Below the pieces are notes generated by a model. That model was not told where the DNA came from, did not search any database, and saw only the letters and a list, made by a program, of their open reading frames with translations. Shown one piece after another: positions 25,901 to 39,900 of a stretch of DNA of 64,000 nucleotides. The position numbers and the translations under genes are program-made. Within the stretch, counting starts at the first letter, position 1. Each line of letters opens with the position of its first letter. The DNA comes from Agrypnia vestita (lineage: Eukaryota > Arthropoda > Insecta > Trichoptera > Phryganeidae): assembly GCA_016648135.1 (NCBI GenBank), contig JADDOH010000493.1, positions 1 to 64,000 on the forward strand, in the 5' to 3' direction.

Positions 25901-28900
25901 ACCTACATCCTACACGCCGAGCAATCGAGAAACGTATCTTGGGATTCCCTAATAGCGCGGTCACGGAAGGCGGTTGTTAGACTAGGCAGCTTCATTTCCC
26001 TCATTTGTAGACTAATCAAAAAGCTAAAACAATTCATCACATATATAATGATTTATTTGAAAAATGGTTTGATTGCAAGTTAATTAATACGTCTTTATGT
26101 TTTACTACACGACAAAAGTTGTTGAAAAAATTTAATGAATAGTGTGATTTTTGTCATTCCACGAACATCTCACATTTATATTTACACCAGTTATATTATA
26201 TTTGTTTGTTTAATTACTTAATTAAATTTCATTATTAATCATTTGTGATTTATAATGTACACATATCATTATTCACATTCGCATTTAATTTAATTTATGA
26301 TTTTAGTTATTTTTTAAGCATAATTTATTCAATGTCATTTTTTTAAACTCATATTCTTATTTAAACTCATTTCACCGCAAATTGTTAGGCCTATTGTATT
26401 TAATTAATGAAAATAAAGAATTCGGAGCACAATTTAATATGTAATAATAATTTTAAGTCTTATTTAGTATTTTAAAGTAATTTTGTCAGTCTATTTTTAT
26501 AGAAATTTTCTGTACTTGAAAATTATTTTAATTCTTCGCGATTGATGTCTGCTACAGAACTACAGAAGTAAGGCAAAATAAAATAGAAGTTCACACTTCT
26601 ATTAAATAAAATGTTATACCTATATTTTGTATCACAAATACTAATTTAAGATTGCTTTTTAAAGTAAATTTGGAATAACTATTTAATTTCATGGTTTTTA
26701 TGTAAAATTTTTCTCACAAATGTTCTGTAGTATGCTTTTTAGAGGTATCCATTTCGTATCCAAATGAAGTAAAATATATAAAAATCGTGGTAATAGCCAC
26801 GTTATAGACTTTATTGGAAAGATTTTATGCTATAAATGTTTAAAAAAAGGATGTTATTTAGAGGTTTATTATTCGGATTGGCAACACTTTTGACAGCGAC
26901 AGCCCATTTGCCAGCTGATGCTGAATAGACTTACGCCAGAACAAAGCTCGCAAAGTGAACATTTTTTTTTTATAAATCGAGGTATCGTAATTATATTTAA
27001 ATATTAATGGCATACAATTCTATTTCCAGTAAAGCCAATGCCATTTTTATGTGTTTTATTTCATTTTAAAGTATACCTCTAAAAAACATCCTTTATCTGA
27101 ATTACATTTGAAACATTTTTTTAAGATAGAGATGCGGAATACGTGTCATATCAATATTCTTACTTCATATTTTCTAAACTGAGCTTAACGCTTGTGCTAT
27201 GCAAATCGGACTAACTTGCTGGTCTGGAGTGAAATCCGAACCCGCGACCTTTGGATCACGAGGCGAGAGTCCTAACCATAAGACCAACAAGCTACTCAAT
27301 TTATTCGATATTTAATTTAGTTATTATTTTTAAAAACAAGCGTTAGATATGAATTGCCGTTTGAACTAAGCTCAAGACTCGTGACGAGATATATTTTATA
27401 ATCCCTATAAAATATACTTTTTACGGAGTCAGTGAACATGAAGAAACACTTCAACAATTTTATTGCATGTATCTTTATTTTTTTATTAAATTTATACATA
27501 ATTTATATTGTTATAGATCGTGTCAAGCCCTGTTCAGCTTGTCGGCACGTGTTTTTTTCCATTTTCTTTCATAAGTACTTACATTGCATATTTAGTTATA
27601 GGTATAATTTACAAAGTATAAAATATATATATAAAAGATGATAAATATTATATGAACATAACAAAACTTAATAATAAACTTAGTAATGAGACTAGGTAAC
27701 CGATCGAAATAATAAAAAATCAATATGAATCATTGAGATCAAGATAAATAAAAAAATCATGGAATAGCTGAAAGTAAAAATAAAAAGGCATTGAGGCATA
27801 TTAATTATTATATAATTCACTGTGTATATTCAAATAAATATCACAACACATGAAACAATTGACCATTAATTAAAATATTCAATTAACATGGAAGATTTGA
27901 GAAGTTAAGTCTATATCCATCTAAAATTACTCACAAATAGTTTATTAATGAACTTGAGCAAAATAAGCTATTAAATCAGCGAACGGAGAAATGTTAACGA
28001 GTGAGGATGGAATAAAAAAGATAGATAGATGAAATATTTTCAGGAAACGTATGAGAGCGACGAGATTCTAATAGAGCAATCACTGAGATGAGTGTGAATG
28101 ACGAAAATGAAGTCAGTGAAAAAAGTATGGAAGAAATAAAGAAAAAAAAAAGAAAAAGAATAAAGCAATAAAGCATATGAACAATGGTGAGGCTATGGAA
28201 TATGATGACGTTGATGCTGAGTATGTCAAGACTGGTGGTCCATTAGTAATTTCGTGGCTTCGTACACTTTTTAATCAATGTTAAAAGGAGAGCCACACCC
28301 TTTAGACGGGAGTAGAGCGGTTATTATGCCTCTTTACAAGGATAAAAAAGGGTCGAGAATGGAATGCGGGAAATACAGGGCAATCAGTCTTTTGAGCTCG
28401 GCTGGCAAACTTTATGGAAGAATTTTTAAAGAAAGAGTGAGTCGGTGACGAAAAAAGGTTTGGGACGTGCAAGGGGCTTTTGTGGGTGGAAAAGGATGCA
28501 TGGATAGATCTTCTCTCTGAGTGTTGACGGATAAATTTTTAGCGAAAAATCAAAAACTTTTCTGCGCATAGTGCTATGGTCCCTTCATCAGTATACATCG
28601 TATTCTAATAAGGTACCTACCATTGACTCCGAAACACGTTGGCATTTTCAACAAATAAGAGGTAAAGACAAATTTTATTCATGTTAATTATACGTTTATT
28701 TAAACACTGATGGCACAATATTTTCTTTCCAACTAAGTTAATACCATAGCCATTAACACGTTTTTATGTGTTTTATTTCACTTAAATGTTCTGTATCTCT
28801 AAACACATAAATCAAAAAAAATTGAAGACGTACTTTCTTTGCATACATTCGCGATCGATTTTTTTATATCACCCATGCAGTATCCAAATATTAAACACGT

Positions 28901-30914
28901 TGCGCATCAAAACCTTTGAACCCTTGGCATAATTATGTTGAAGGTTCTTTTTGTCAAACCGTCTTTTTATTTTTCTAAACTAAAGTTATCTTGAGATATG
29001 AAGTTGAATCAGCCGACTAAAATTAAAAATTTGAAAGCGCGATTTTTTTTCATATTAATTAATCACGCAGCTACGTAGGCACTGTTAAAGTTCAATAATG
29101 ATGGAAAATTATTAATTTTAATCTAAATAATGACCAAATTATATCGAAGATGACTGCATGGTTATCCACTTAACGTAAATGTTGAAAGTTTCAGAGCCCT
29201 AGCTTTTCGGGAAGTTGGTGAAAAATCAATTACAAGATTCGAACAAATAAACAAACAAACCTACAAAGAGAGTTAATTAAAAGCATATAAAAAACACAGT
29301 TTAGGTAGATTTGAGAATACGCAACAGTGTGTTTGTTACCTGCTGTTGGAGAACGTAGTCGTAGTAGCCGGTGAAGCCGCCCCGGTAGCCGAAGTGGGAG
29401 TCGAACCCTCGCCTCGTGGGCGTCTGCGCCGTCCTGGCCATGCCCAGGTGCCACTTGCCCACGGCGTGCGTGACGTAGCCCAGCTCGCGCAGGTACTCCG
29501 GCAGGATGCGCTCGCTGAGCGGCAGCCCCCGGGCCTCCACGTTGTTGAGCGGGAAGCCTTGCATTCCTGCAACCGCAATAAGTCACCGGTAATCAGCGTT
29601 TACACATACCAATAATAAGGTCAAAAATAATCAAAATGACAAAATACAGCAGGAATTATGTTTTCAGAACATAATATATAAAATATATATATATTGTGAC
29701 ATAATAAATTATGTTCGTCACACTCCTTCGCGGAACAGTAAAACAGAATGAAATATTTAAATCACCGCGCATAATTGCTGATAAAATTATTCGAGTCCTC
29801 GTAGGTACTGTGCACGCTTTTCAGAACCCCGTACATTTGCGAACTTAACGACATTATCGGTCAATTCAGTACAACATGGCGTCATTCGGGCTTTGACACT
29901 CTACTTCACGAGATGTGAAAACTACGCACCCTTTGAGAGGTAAGAAGTGAACTGAGAGACGCCATTTGAAGTAACATCGTAATAACATTGTTTAATTGTA
30001 GATTTGTGCTAATGATGAATTGTTATCAGGGTTCCTACGATGGGGTCACAAGGAAACCGTCTTCGGATGTCAAGCATGCGGCCTGCTGAGAGCTCGAGGT
30101 CCAGCACAAGGGCAGGGGACCACCTGGCAGCATAGGAGTCAGCTTTCATGGACCCAGGGGATGCCGGTCTCACCCTGACCTGATGTAGTACATCGTGGCG
30201 TGATGCAGGAGATAAGCATTGTCGGAACAGTTCCGTTCTTACGCCGAACGACCTGGTATTATCTGATCTCATACTATATTTCAAGTACCCATCATACCGT
30301 TTAGCGCCACGGCGACGTAAAGTTTGGTGAAGCACGGGGTTTGGAAGAGCATCTGTGACCTATTAATAAGGACATGTGGAGCGTCATGGGGAGGCGTTGT
30401 TGTTCGTGTTAATTGTGTCTCATCCTATGTGAATGTAAATTCTGACCTGATGATTTCCCGTCCGCGACACCTGCGCTGGCGCTACCGCCTGTAGAGTTTT
30501 GAAAATATAGTTTAAGCTGCTTTCTCCCTTGTATCGCGGCCGTCAGCGACGATGTCGCGGAGAGGGCAATTTATTTTAAATTAGAATATAAGATTTCAAT
30601 GAACCGAATTTAGAATATCTTTTAATTTGCCTGTTGTCGCCGTTTCAGGGCACAGAAAATTGTCAGTAGTTTATTGAATAAATGCTTATGTTGAATGCAC
30701 AAAATGTCTTGTTATGTAAACCCATCTTTGTTGATCTGTTGCAACTTGAACTTGTTAATATGAGAGGCACCTGAAGCGGCTCGAGAGAGAGAGAGTTCAG
30801 TGCGCAGATCACCGAAAGGACCCTGAGATTGTAAAAGAGGAGTCCCATTCTACTCCGATTGAACTAGCTGATGATGACGAGGGGCTCAAATCATGAGGAG
30901 CTGAACTCCACGTC

Positions 30915-30967
<53 letters not shown>

Positions 30968-33900
30968 GGTGTATCAGAGCTAGCAGCAGAAACTTGGCCA
31001 GTAGATTCCTGCCTATGTTATGAGTCTAAAATGTTCAAGCAACCATGACCTAATATCAATAGTTATGGAGATATGCAATATCAAAGTATACATTTTTTTT
31101 TCAATATTTCCGACTTATTTTTTGCAAAAAAGTAAGTCGAAGTACAGTTACTTATATCGATTAAGAAAAATTCATATTTTCAGGAAAGATCGTTCTTTTC
31201 TCCATATAAAACTTCTATAAGCTACCACTAGCTGAGGGTTCGGGAAGCGGAGCGTCTGGTTCTGCCCGATAATTATTTTTTAGGTAAAGTTTTTTTTATT
31301 CTTATATTGAGAATTCTTGTCCTTTGGCCTAAGCACTTTCTGTCACAATCTCCTTAAGTGATTTCGTATTTTCCACTTTTTTTCTAATAAATTAATTTTA
31401 GTTTTTGAGTTACGAAGTAGCGATAAAAATAACTCGAAGTGTGTGTATTGAACACTTTAATTTAGTGTAAATTAAAAAAATTAATTCAGAATATTTTTGA
31501 GTTTGTTCAAATCTTTCAGAACAGTGCCGGGCTTATGTCACAGAGACATTATTAATCAATTAATGTATATTATAGATATCTCACAGAGATGAAACTGTAT
31601 TTCTTAAGGGAAAGTAGGTATAAATTGTAGATTTTCTCATTAGCGACATCTGTGGGGATTTAGGGGAATGAAAATGGCTTTGTACAGGCCGCATGGAAAG
31701 GCGATTACAACTCATATGTGAAAGCTCTCCACGCAATTTGAACATATATACAACTTCCAAAAAATGAATAAGCATGGTATATTCTATCATGGGTGGAAAT
31801 GGCGAATGTTACATTGTGTAAAGTGATCACTTAAGCCAACCATAAAGATAGGTCATAAGTCCTATGTACACCCAAATGACTTCTATACCTACTTTCCCAT
31901 AAGAAATACAGTTCCATCTCTGTGAGATATCTATAATATACATTAAAAAAATCAAGCTGCACCATAAAGTAACTGTTATATGAATAAATAATATTGAATG
32001 TCGTCGATTGCAAATTTTTCATAGTTAATCTTTAGGATCCTGAGCAAAATATAGGCACCATCTCTCCTTTCCACGATATAAATGATTTCAAAATTATTCA
32101 AATAAAAATATTTTTGCGAACTTTGTATTATGTACGAATATATCTATCTTATTTCCTGAATATGTATTTGCAAAAATATTAGAATTTAGATCCACGGTTG
32201 GACCCATGATGGTTACTCATCACATCTAGTTTTTTTATATTTAATTTGGGCCTTGCTGAGCTAAGTCCAAACCCACAGATTATTAGCATTTACACATTTT
32301 TTGTCATTTTTGTGATGTAATATAGCCTTCAGAATTAATATTTTATATATAATTAACAAGAAAATACTTTGTTTACACCACTTATTTTTTGAAAATACCA
32401 ACATGTTTCGAGCACAAGGTCTCTTCATCAGGATACAACGTATACTAAAAATTTGAAAATTAAAAATCGAAATATAAAAATAATTATATAAACACATTAA
32501 AAATCGTTAAAAAAATAAATACATGTTTGATGAATAAATAATTATACTAATATGAAAATCTGAAGAGGATCGCCGGAGACCAAATGGGATGGAGAAAGAG
32601 ACGTGCTTTGTTACAAACCAATCCGATGGAGTGAAACCCAGGAAGGAAGATGAAAACAAATTTAAAATATAGCTATTTGCACAAATGACCTGGTTGTTTG
32701 TAATATTTAATTTACTATTTGTTGGTATTATCAACAAATTAGTGGTATAAAAAAAGTAGGTACGAAAGTATCTATATTCTTGTTAATTATAGTAATAATA
32801 TTGCCACAAAATCATTTTGCATTTATTGAAGAAGAACTAATTTAAATGTAAATAAATGTGTAATTTTAATTTTATTACGAGTATAAATAAATAAGTAATA
32901 CAGGAATGATCTATTTTAAAAGATATTATTAATTTTAATATATGTACCTATTATACATTCGATATGAAGCAAGTGAGTAATTTTGGATTTAGAAAGAATA
33001 ACCTTTTTGCAGCCTTCCTCCAATCTATCTAATGTTTTTGGTCATTAATTCTTTGCCACTTTGGTCCATGCCTCAATCCGATGACAATGATTAATTCGTA
33101 GTTAGTAGTGAGGTTTCTCCTGCCCCAGAGCCGTCAAGAAATGCGCGTACTTAAGATTGTTAAATAATTAAATTAACCGATAGATATAATATTCACGATA
33201 AATGAGTTTAAAATTTACTGTTAAATGCGTGAAAAAATTCTAAATTCGTCAACAATTTGGAAGATAACTCACAGCGTTCTGAAAATAGCAATATTGATAT
33301 CTTAAGATTATTATCCCAACATTTAATGGACGAAAATAAATAAAAAAATAAACGATACGTCGGTTTTTTTTAGTTTCACTTGATAGAGAGGGACACATCT
33401 CGACAATGCGATGCGAGACATGACGGTTATCCGTCAAATGTCAAAATATATATGAGTCCAACGCAATACTGACAATTTTGCCACAATTTTACATTAGTGC
33501 GCTGTTCGAGAAGAAATTAAAAAGTGCATATGAAATAATTTTTCTTTTATAAACTATAAATACAGCATTAGTAAAGCTGTCAGATCAGACCGCCTGGATA
33601 AGAAGGCAGCGGAGAAATCACTTTTCTAGAGGCATTGCAGACATCGGATACCGCAAATAAAGGTATTTAATTTGAGAGAGATATGTGAAAATATACAAGT
33701 CTCCTTATTTGAGTATAACAAACACCGACGTATTCCTACACCTACATCTCGTTAATTTTTTTCCTCTTCTAGGGATAACAATCTTAAGATCCCAGTATTG
33801 CTTTTTTTGGAATACGGCGGAATATATTAACTTAATTTTAACCAAGACAAACATCCTTGTGTTAGTATCGTCGTGGAAGCTGTAAAAAACTTATTTTAAA

Positions 33901-36900
33901 ATCACTTTTATTGTGTAACAGTGTAACAGTAAAAAGTGTTACTTAAAGAGTAGAAAGTTGTATTTTTTGGTGTAAGCTCTTAAGCGTGGGCAAGAAATCG
34001 CAAGTAAAACTGTTACAGCTACATAGTTTTCTATATTGCCGACAGTTTTTTTTTTCCAGTGTGTGACGTTATCCTCTCACTTTTTGCATATTCGTATTTT
34101 GAATATCCTCTTAAAATACATTACGCAATTTTATATTATACCAGCTGTGCCCGCAACTTCGCAATTCGCGTGGAATTCAGTTTGAGACTATAAGAGTATC
34201 AGTGAAAAATCAATATAATCTAAACTACTCGTCCAAACAATGTAATATGAGTGTCAATTTTTATCTACATAAAATTTCCCTGACGATAAGAAAATTTATT
34301 TTTAACATTACATACTCAAATTTTCCCTAAAAGATGAAAATTAATTTTAAATATATATTTTATTCATATTTTATCAATTTGTAAATTAACCTCAACATAT
34401 AAATAAACGTTGTTATAGATTTTTTATAGGTTTTTTTAAGTTCTACAACTTCTCCATAGAAAGCATTAATTTATCTCATACTGTTAAGGCAGCGTTCGTA
34501 AGAAACGCATTCGCTCGACCCTTTTTTCGCCGACCTTAATTGTACAAAAGGTTATCACGCAAAAATTTTTTTTACTTTAACTAAATAATATAAAGCCTAT
34601 AACCACCCTGAAAGTTCATTCTAAATATTGTTGAAATCGGATGAATTGTTTCGGAGATTACTTCTTACATCTAAACTTACAAACTCACTAATTTTACCTC
34701 TTTATATATTAGTATAGACATACTATGTGATCCTATTGTTATAAGTATGAAGATATATTGTGGCTACTTTTCTGTTACTCAAATAAAGCTGATGCCAAAA
34801 TAAAACTAACTGGATGGCCACTAGCGAAACTGCACACTCAACCCTTAGTGGGGGTATGCTAACCACATACTCTAAAATGTTTTTTCTTACTTACATATTT
34901 AGTTTAATTATTTTGATGGCTTCTATAACTAAATAAATAAAATTTATTTAAAAATGTAATGTATGTATATATATGTACCAGAGATGAGAATTTTAGTTCA
35001 GTTGACTGAACTCTTGTTCATCGAGTCATTCAGTCAAGTGAACTGTTCACTTTGAATCGTTCAATCTTTCATTTGAATTATTAATTTTCAGTCGTTCATT
35101 TGCGCACCGAGTTTTTTTTTGACAGGGAGGTGGGTTTTGAAAAATAAATCGTATGTGCAATAAGATGATACGTAATAATTTTAATGTGATAATTATTAGA
35201 TTCTTGAATATTCAAGATGACAGATAAAAAATCAAGGCAAATAAAAATGTCTCTAAAATTGATAAGCAAATTTGAAATTAAATTTTTAGATATGATCTCA
35301 ATAACGGGTTCAATCCCGGGCCAAAATAACAAACCCGTGCTTTCATGATTTGATTTTGATAATTAGAGGATCGTCCTGGAATAAGAAATCGCTCATTATA
35401 TCATAAACGTTACATTTATAAAAAATAATGTACCCCAAGCAATATCATAGGATCGAATATTTTGATATATAATAATTGTCTTGATATAAATCTGATACAC
35501 CGAAATTATCTTTAAATATTAATCCTGAAAGATTCGGTATTGGGCCATACCTGCTAATTTTAGGATTCATAAATACTGTAATGTAAATGACTACCCAAGC
35601 TTACTAGACTAGCAAACAGATACCAGTAACTTGACGTCTTTGCCAATAACTGTATATTATTCAAACATATATTAAAAGGTATTTTGAAAGATTGTTTATA
35701 GATTATAGATTTGTCGAATTGGACATAAATAATTGATTTGTATTTGTACGTAAATATTTTATTATATTATGACTTTCAAAGCTAGTGCTATTGCTTTTGA
35801 CTTTATATTATTATTTTTTTTGTTATTGAATTTCTATTTTTTATGTTTACCTTATGCTTCTGCTTGTTATATATAATACTTATATTATATTTATCTTATA
35901 TTTGTATCTGTATTTTAAGTATTTTCTTTCCACTTTATATCATTATTGTGTTTACATGTTATTATTTTTTTCTTTAAACTATATATTCTATTATTGTACA
36001 CTTTACCTATCTGTTGTAAAAGCCCTATTATAGGGCGTTAATTAATAAATAAAAAGATAAAAAATAATAAAAATAAAAAATAACGAAAATGTAAATGACT
36101 ACCCAAGTGCCCAACTATATAAAGAATTCAAAGTACCAAAAATAATAAATATATACAAAAAAAAATTCAATAATCCAAATTTTTTAAATTAAAATTACAT
36201 TACATACAAGAAGAGATTTTCGATCTACAAGATTACGAGATACACCCAACACATCAAAAAATAATTTTACCACTACCCAAAATCATTTTAGTTTTTTTGG
36301 TATAAAATTCTTTAATAATCTCCCCCAAACGATCAGAAAAATAACAGATCAAAGAAAATTTAAAATTTAAACTAAAAACATATATACAAACACCTACTTG
36401 ATACATAATATAATCACAAAACTGTTTTAAAATGCATATTTATACCTTATACCTGTAATACTCCTCTATACACGAGTCTTCTTACTCTCATAGAGTTAAT
36501 ATAAAATAAATCGTTCCCATATTTGAAATGTTAAGTGATATTCATTTTTGTAAAAGAACAAAAAATAAGTAAATACTTATGAATTCCAATCATTACAATG
36601 TAAACCGTCTTTAATTAATTTAGTATTTTCCTTCTTTTCCAGAGAATCCCGGTTAATGCGAGTCCAGATATTTGAGAGTTAACTGTAGGTATAACACAAG
36701 TCTGGAATGCAAGTTTTGGAACCGTGGCTGTAGTCTGTAGATATTCAAGTGTGCATTACATCCCTACGCGCATAACAGCGCCGTGAAGTACCTAAATTTC
36801 TCGGCCAACATTGAGAGAAGACTTTCAATGGGTAATCCGACGGCTTTTGTTTTTGCTTTGTCTTGGAACCGAGTCTTTTAGAACTCCGATTAAGTAATTC

Positions 36901-39900
36901 CTTTCACACCGCGTTCTTCTCCAGCTAAATATTTCACAAAAAAAAACAAAGCAGTACTTATCTAGGTAATAAATTGTATTCAAAAAGGATCTTTTATTAA
37001 AAGTCAAGACAAAATTGTAATCTGGACTTGGCTATTTTAAGACATAATTAAACTGAACCCACCAAATGTGGTTTTGTAAAAAATACTTTTCTTTATAAAT
37101 ATTTTATATACTAGTTATTTTTGTATAGCTGTAACCCGTCAAAAAGGACGGTACTTTTACATGCCAGTTCCTAAAGAATTAGTATTTACTTATTAATAGT
37201 AATAACGACTTTTATCAAAATTAAAATTTTAACTTTTTTATATATTTCCCTGCTGACAGTTAATAAGGTACTATTTTAAACCCTGGCGATCGTACTGGGT
37301 GGGACGCGAAATGGTTCGCGTCTTTGCTAAGACCTAGTATATATTTATGTTATCTTTTTGGCGGTCCACAGACAGTCGGCGGTAACATATGCGTTAGGCG
37401 GCAGTTTCCGGTTTGCTGGCCCAGGGTTCAAGCCCCATCTCCGCCCTTTTATTTGGTTTTTTAGACGCGAATTCGAAACAAATTACGGATGTTACACGAA
37501 GTAACGTACAGACAGACATACGGACGGACCGACGGACGGACAACGAAATTATTATGTTTGATGAATAGATGTGTACAAGTTATCCTTCAGGTTATTTGAA
37601 TTTTGATCAAAGTTAAGCTCTTGATGAATGAAATAAATGAGCAGAGGATGGTATGACAGACACGGAACAGAGGACAACCGGGAAAGAATTGGCTCTTATA
37701 CTCAAATACAAATAGTGGATAATCGGTCTTCATTTGATGGGATTCAACAAGAAGGTGTTCGTTTGATGGGATTCAACAAGAAGGTCTTCATTTGATGGGA
37801 TTCAACAAGAAGGTGTTCGTTTGATGGGATTCAACAAGAAGGTCTTCATTTGATGGGATTCAACAAGAAGGTCTTCATTTGATGGGATTCAACAAGAAGG
37901 TCTTCATTTGATGGGATTCAACAAGAAGGTCTTCATTTGATGGGATTCAACAAGAAGGTCATCATTTGGTAGGATTCAACAAGAAGGTCTTCATTTGATG
38001 GGATTCAACAAGAAGGTCTTCATTTGATGGGATTCAACAAGAAGGTCTTCATTTGATGGGATTCAACAAGAAGGTCTTCATTTGATGGGATTCAACAAGA
38101 AGGTCTTCATTTGATGGGATTCAACAAGAAGGTCTTCATTTGATGGGATTCAACAAGAAGGTCTTCATTTGATTGGCAAAAAATTTTTTTGTTTTGGTTG
38201 TTCACAAGGTCTTCATTTGATGGGATTCAACAAGAAGGTGTTCGTTTGATGGGATTCAACAAGAAGGTCTTCATTTGATGGGATTCAACAAGAAGGTGTT
38301 CGTTTGATGGGATTCAACAAGAAGGTCTTCATTTGATGGGATTCAACAAGAAGGTCTTCATTTGATGGGATTCAACAAGAAGGTCTTCATTTGATGGGAT
38401 TCAACAAGAAGGTCTTCATTTGATGGGATTCAACAAGAAGGTCATCATTTGGTAGGATTCAACAAGAAGGTCTTCATTTGATGGGATTCAACAAGAAGGT
38501 CTTCATTTGATGGGATTCAACAAGAAGGTCTTCATTTGATGGGATTCAACAAGAAGGTCTTCATTTGATGGGATTCAACAAGAAGGTCTTCATTTGATGG
38601 GATTCAACAAGAAGGTCTTCGTTTGATGGGATTCAACAAGAAGGTCTTCATTTGATGGGATTCAACAAGAAGGTCATCATTTGGTAGGATTCAACAAGAA
38701 GGTTGCGAGGGTGAGGGTGAGAGGCCAGAGTGGTGGTGCACCATGATAGAAAAGCGTGGTTTTCTGTGGCTACGTAATCGATAAATTATTAAAGGATCTA
38801 TCAGTCAATTATATTAAACATGTTTAAAATACTAAACAAATGGTAGGGATCGACGCTAGTGATTTCAATCAATTTGTTAAATCATAGAAAAATGATCACC
38901 GACATTAATCACAATAAAGATATAAAATTATAAAGTGAATTAACAATAAAATAATATTAAACTACAAATAAAAAATATTTTCGTCATCCTCAGATTATTT
39001 AATTATTTTCAGAAATATCATAATAAGTTAACAAATCCCATGCTTTTTAAATCAGTTCACTTTAAAAAATAAATTTTCGCCGTAAAATGATGAATTATTT
39101 ATATGGCTCTATTTTGCAAAAAAATTCGCCTCAAATACTTTGGTTGACGTACAACTTTGCACAGATAATAAAAATTTGGCTTTTTTGCTTTCATGTACAT
39201 ATCTGATGTAGTTACTTAGAATTAAAGAGGGTTGTAGAGTAGTAAAAAAAAGTGTAGCTTATTGGTCTCGTGGTTGGACTCTCGCCTCGTGACCCAAAGG
39301 TCGCGGGTTCAAACCTCGCTCCAGACCAGCAAGTTAGTCCTATTTTCATAGCACAAGCGTTCAGCTTAGTTTGAAAATAGTAAGAATATTGATGTGACAC
39401 GCATTCTGTGTTCGCATCTCTATTTTTAAAAAATTATAAAACAATAACGAACAAGATCAGAGATTTGTATAGTTGATGGAAATCTGGAAATCTGAAGGAG
39501 CAAAATCGTGAGAAAGGGCGTATGTAGAATAACCTCCAAACCGAGCTGAAAAGTCACTTTTTGTCGTATTTCCGGTCGTTTTTTTTTAATTGAGGTGACA
39601 AAGTTGTTGGCAATAAACCTCAGAAGGGGTTACGCTGCTCTGAAGCAATTCCTAGTATTATTACTAGTACTATTCCATTCATGCCTTTAATTCTTCAATC
39701 CAAATTCTTTGTAAAACTCAAACGACAATAAAAATGCTTCAATTTTTGCAATGACCCAATATATTTCCACCTTAAATATTCAATAATATTTACTTTCAAA
39801 AGTAAATAAATCATTCAGCATCTGAACTGTCTCGTTTAAATAAGAAAAATAGTTCAATGTTATCGTGCTTGAATACCGATTAAGGGTCTGCAGGAACTCC

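Larger units (their letters stand above)
17609..29339 (-). other. Intron 3 (11.7 kb)
   Basis: Contains foldback MITEs (18233-18385, about 20095-20415, 21390-21602, 26733-27098), a complete nonautonomous hAT element (22226-22790), two direct copies of an unclassified repeat (24949, 25199), a tRNA-like SINE (27118-27299) and an RTE fragment (27975-28567). The stretches 18600-20090, 22800-24900 and 25400-26700 are AT-rich with nothing I can assign. Confidence 0.8.

Noticed and set aside
28520..28605. Hammerhead-like CTGATGA and GAAAA on the minus strand
   Set aside because: The GAAAA part belongs to the RTE coding frame (KNQKLFCA), stem I does not pair and stem II is displaced. Only a weak PLE 3' similarity remains at 28572-28600.
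29230..29615. Several long open frames on both strands around exon 3
   Set aside because: They are by-products of the high GC of the sulfatase exon; only the spliced minus-strand frame matches a protein family.
30009..30335. 108-codon minus-strand frame as a host gene
   Set aside because: No domain, start context or splice partner; the block looks like a transposon untranslated region with elevated GC.
34980..35100. Short repeated gttca/tgaac words resembling a hAT terminus
   Set aside because: Only one possible end is visible, with no target duplication or second terminus; left unassigned.
37725..38700. Regularly repeated 29-mers that could suggest a CRISPR array
   Set aside because: The units are contiguous with no unique spacers, in a eukaryotic intron; this is a minisatellite.
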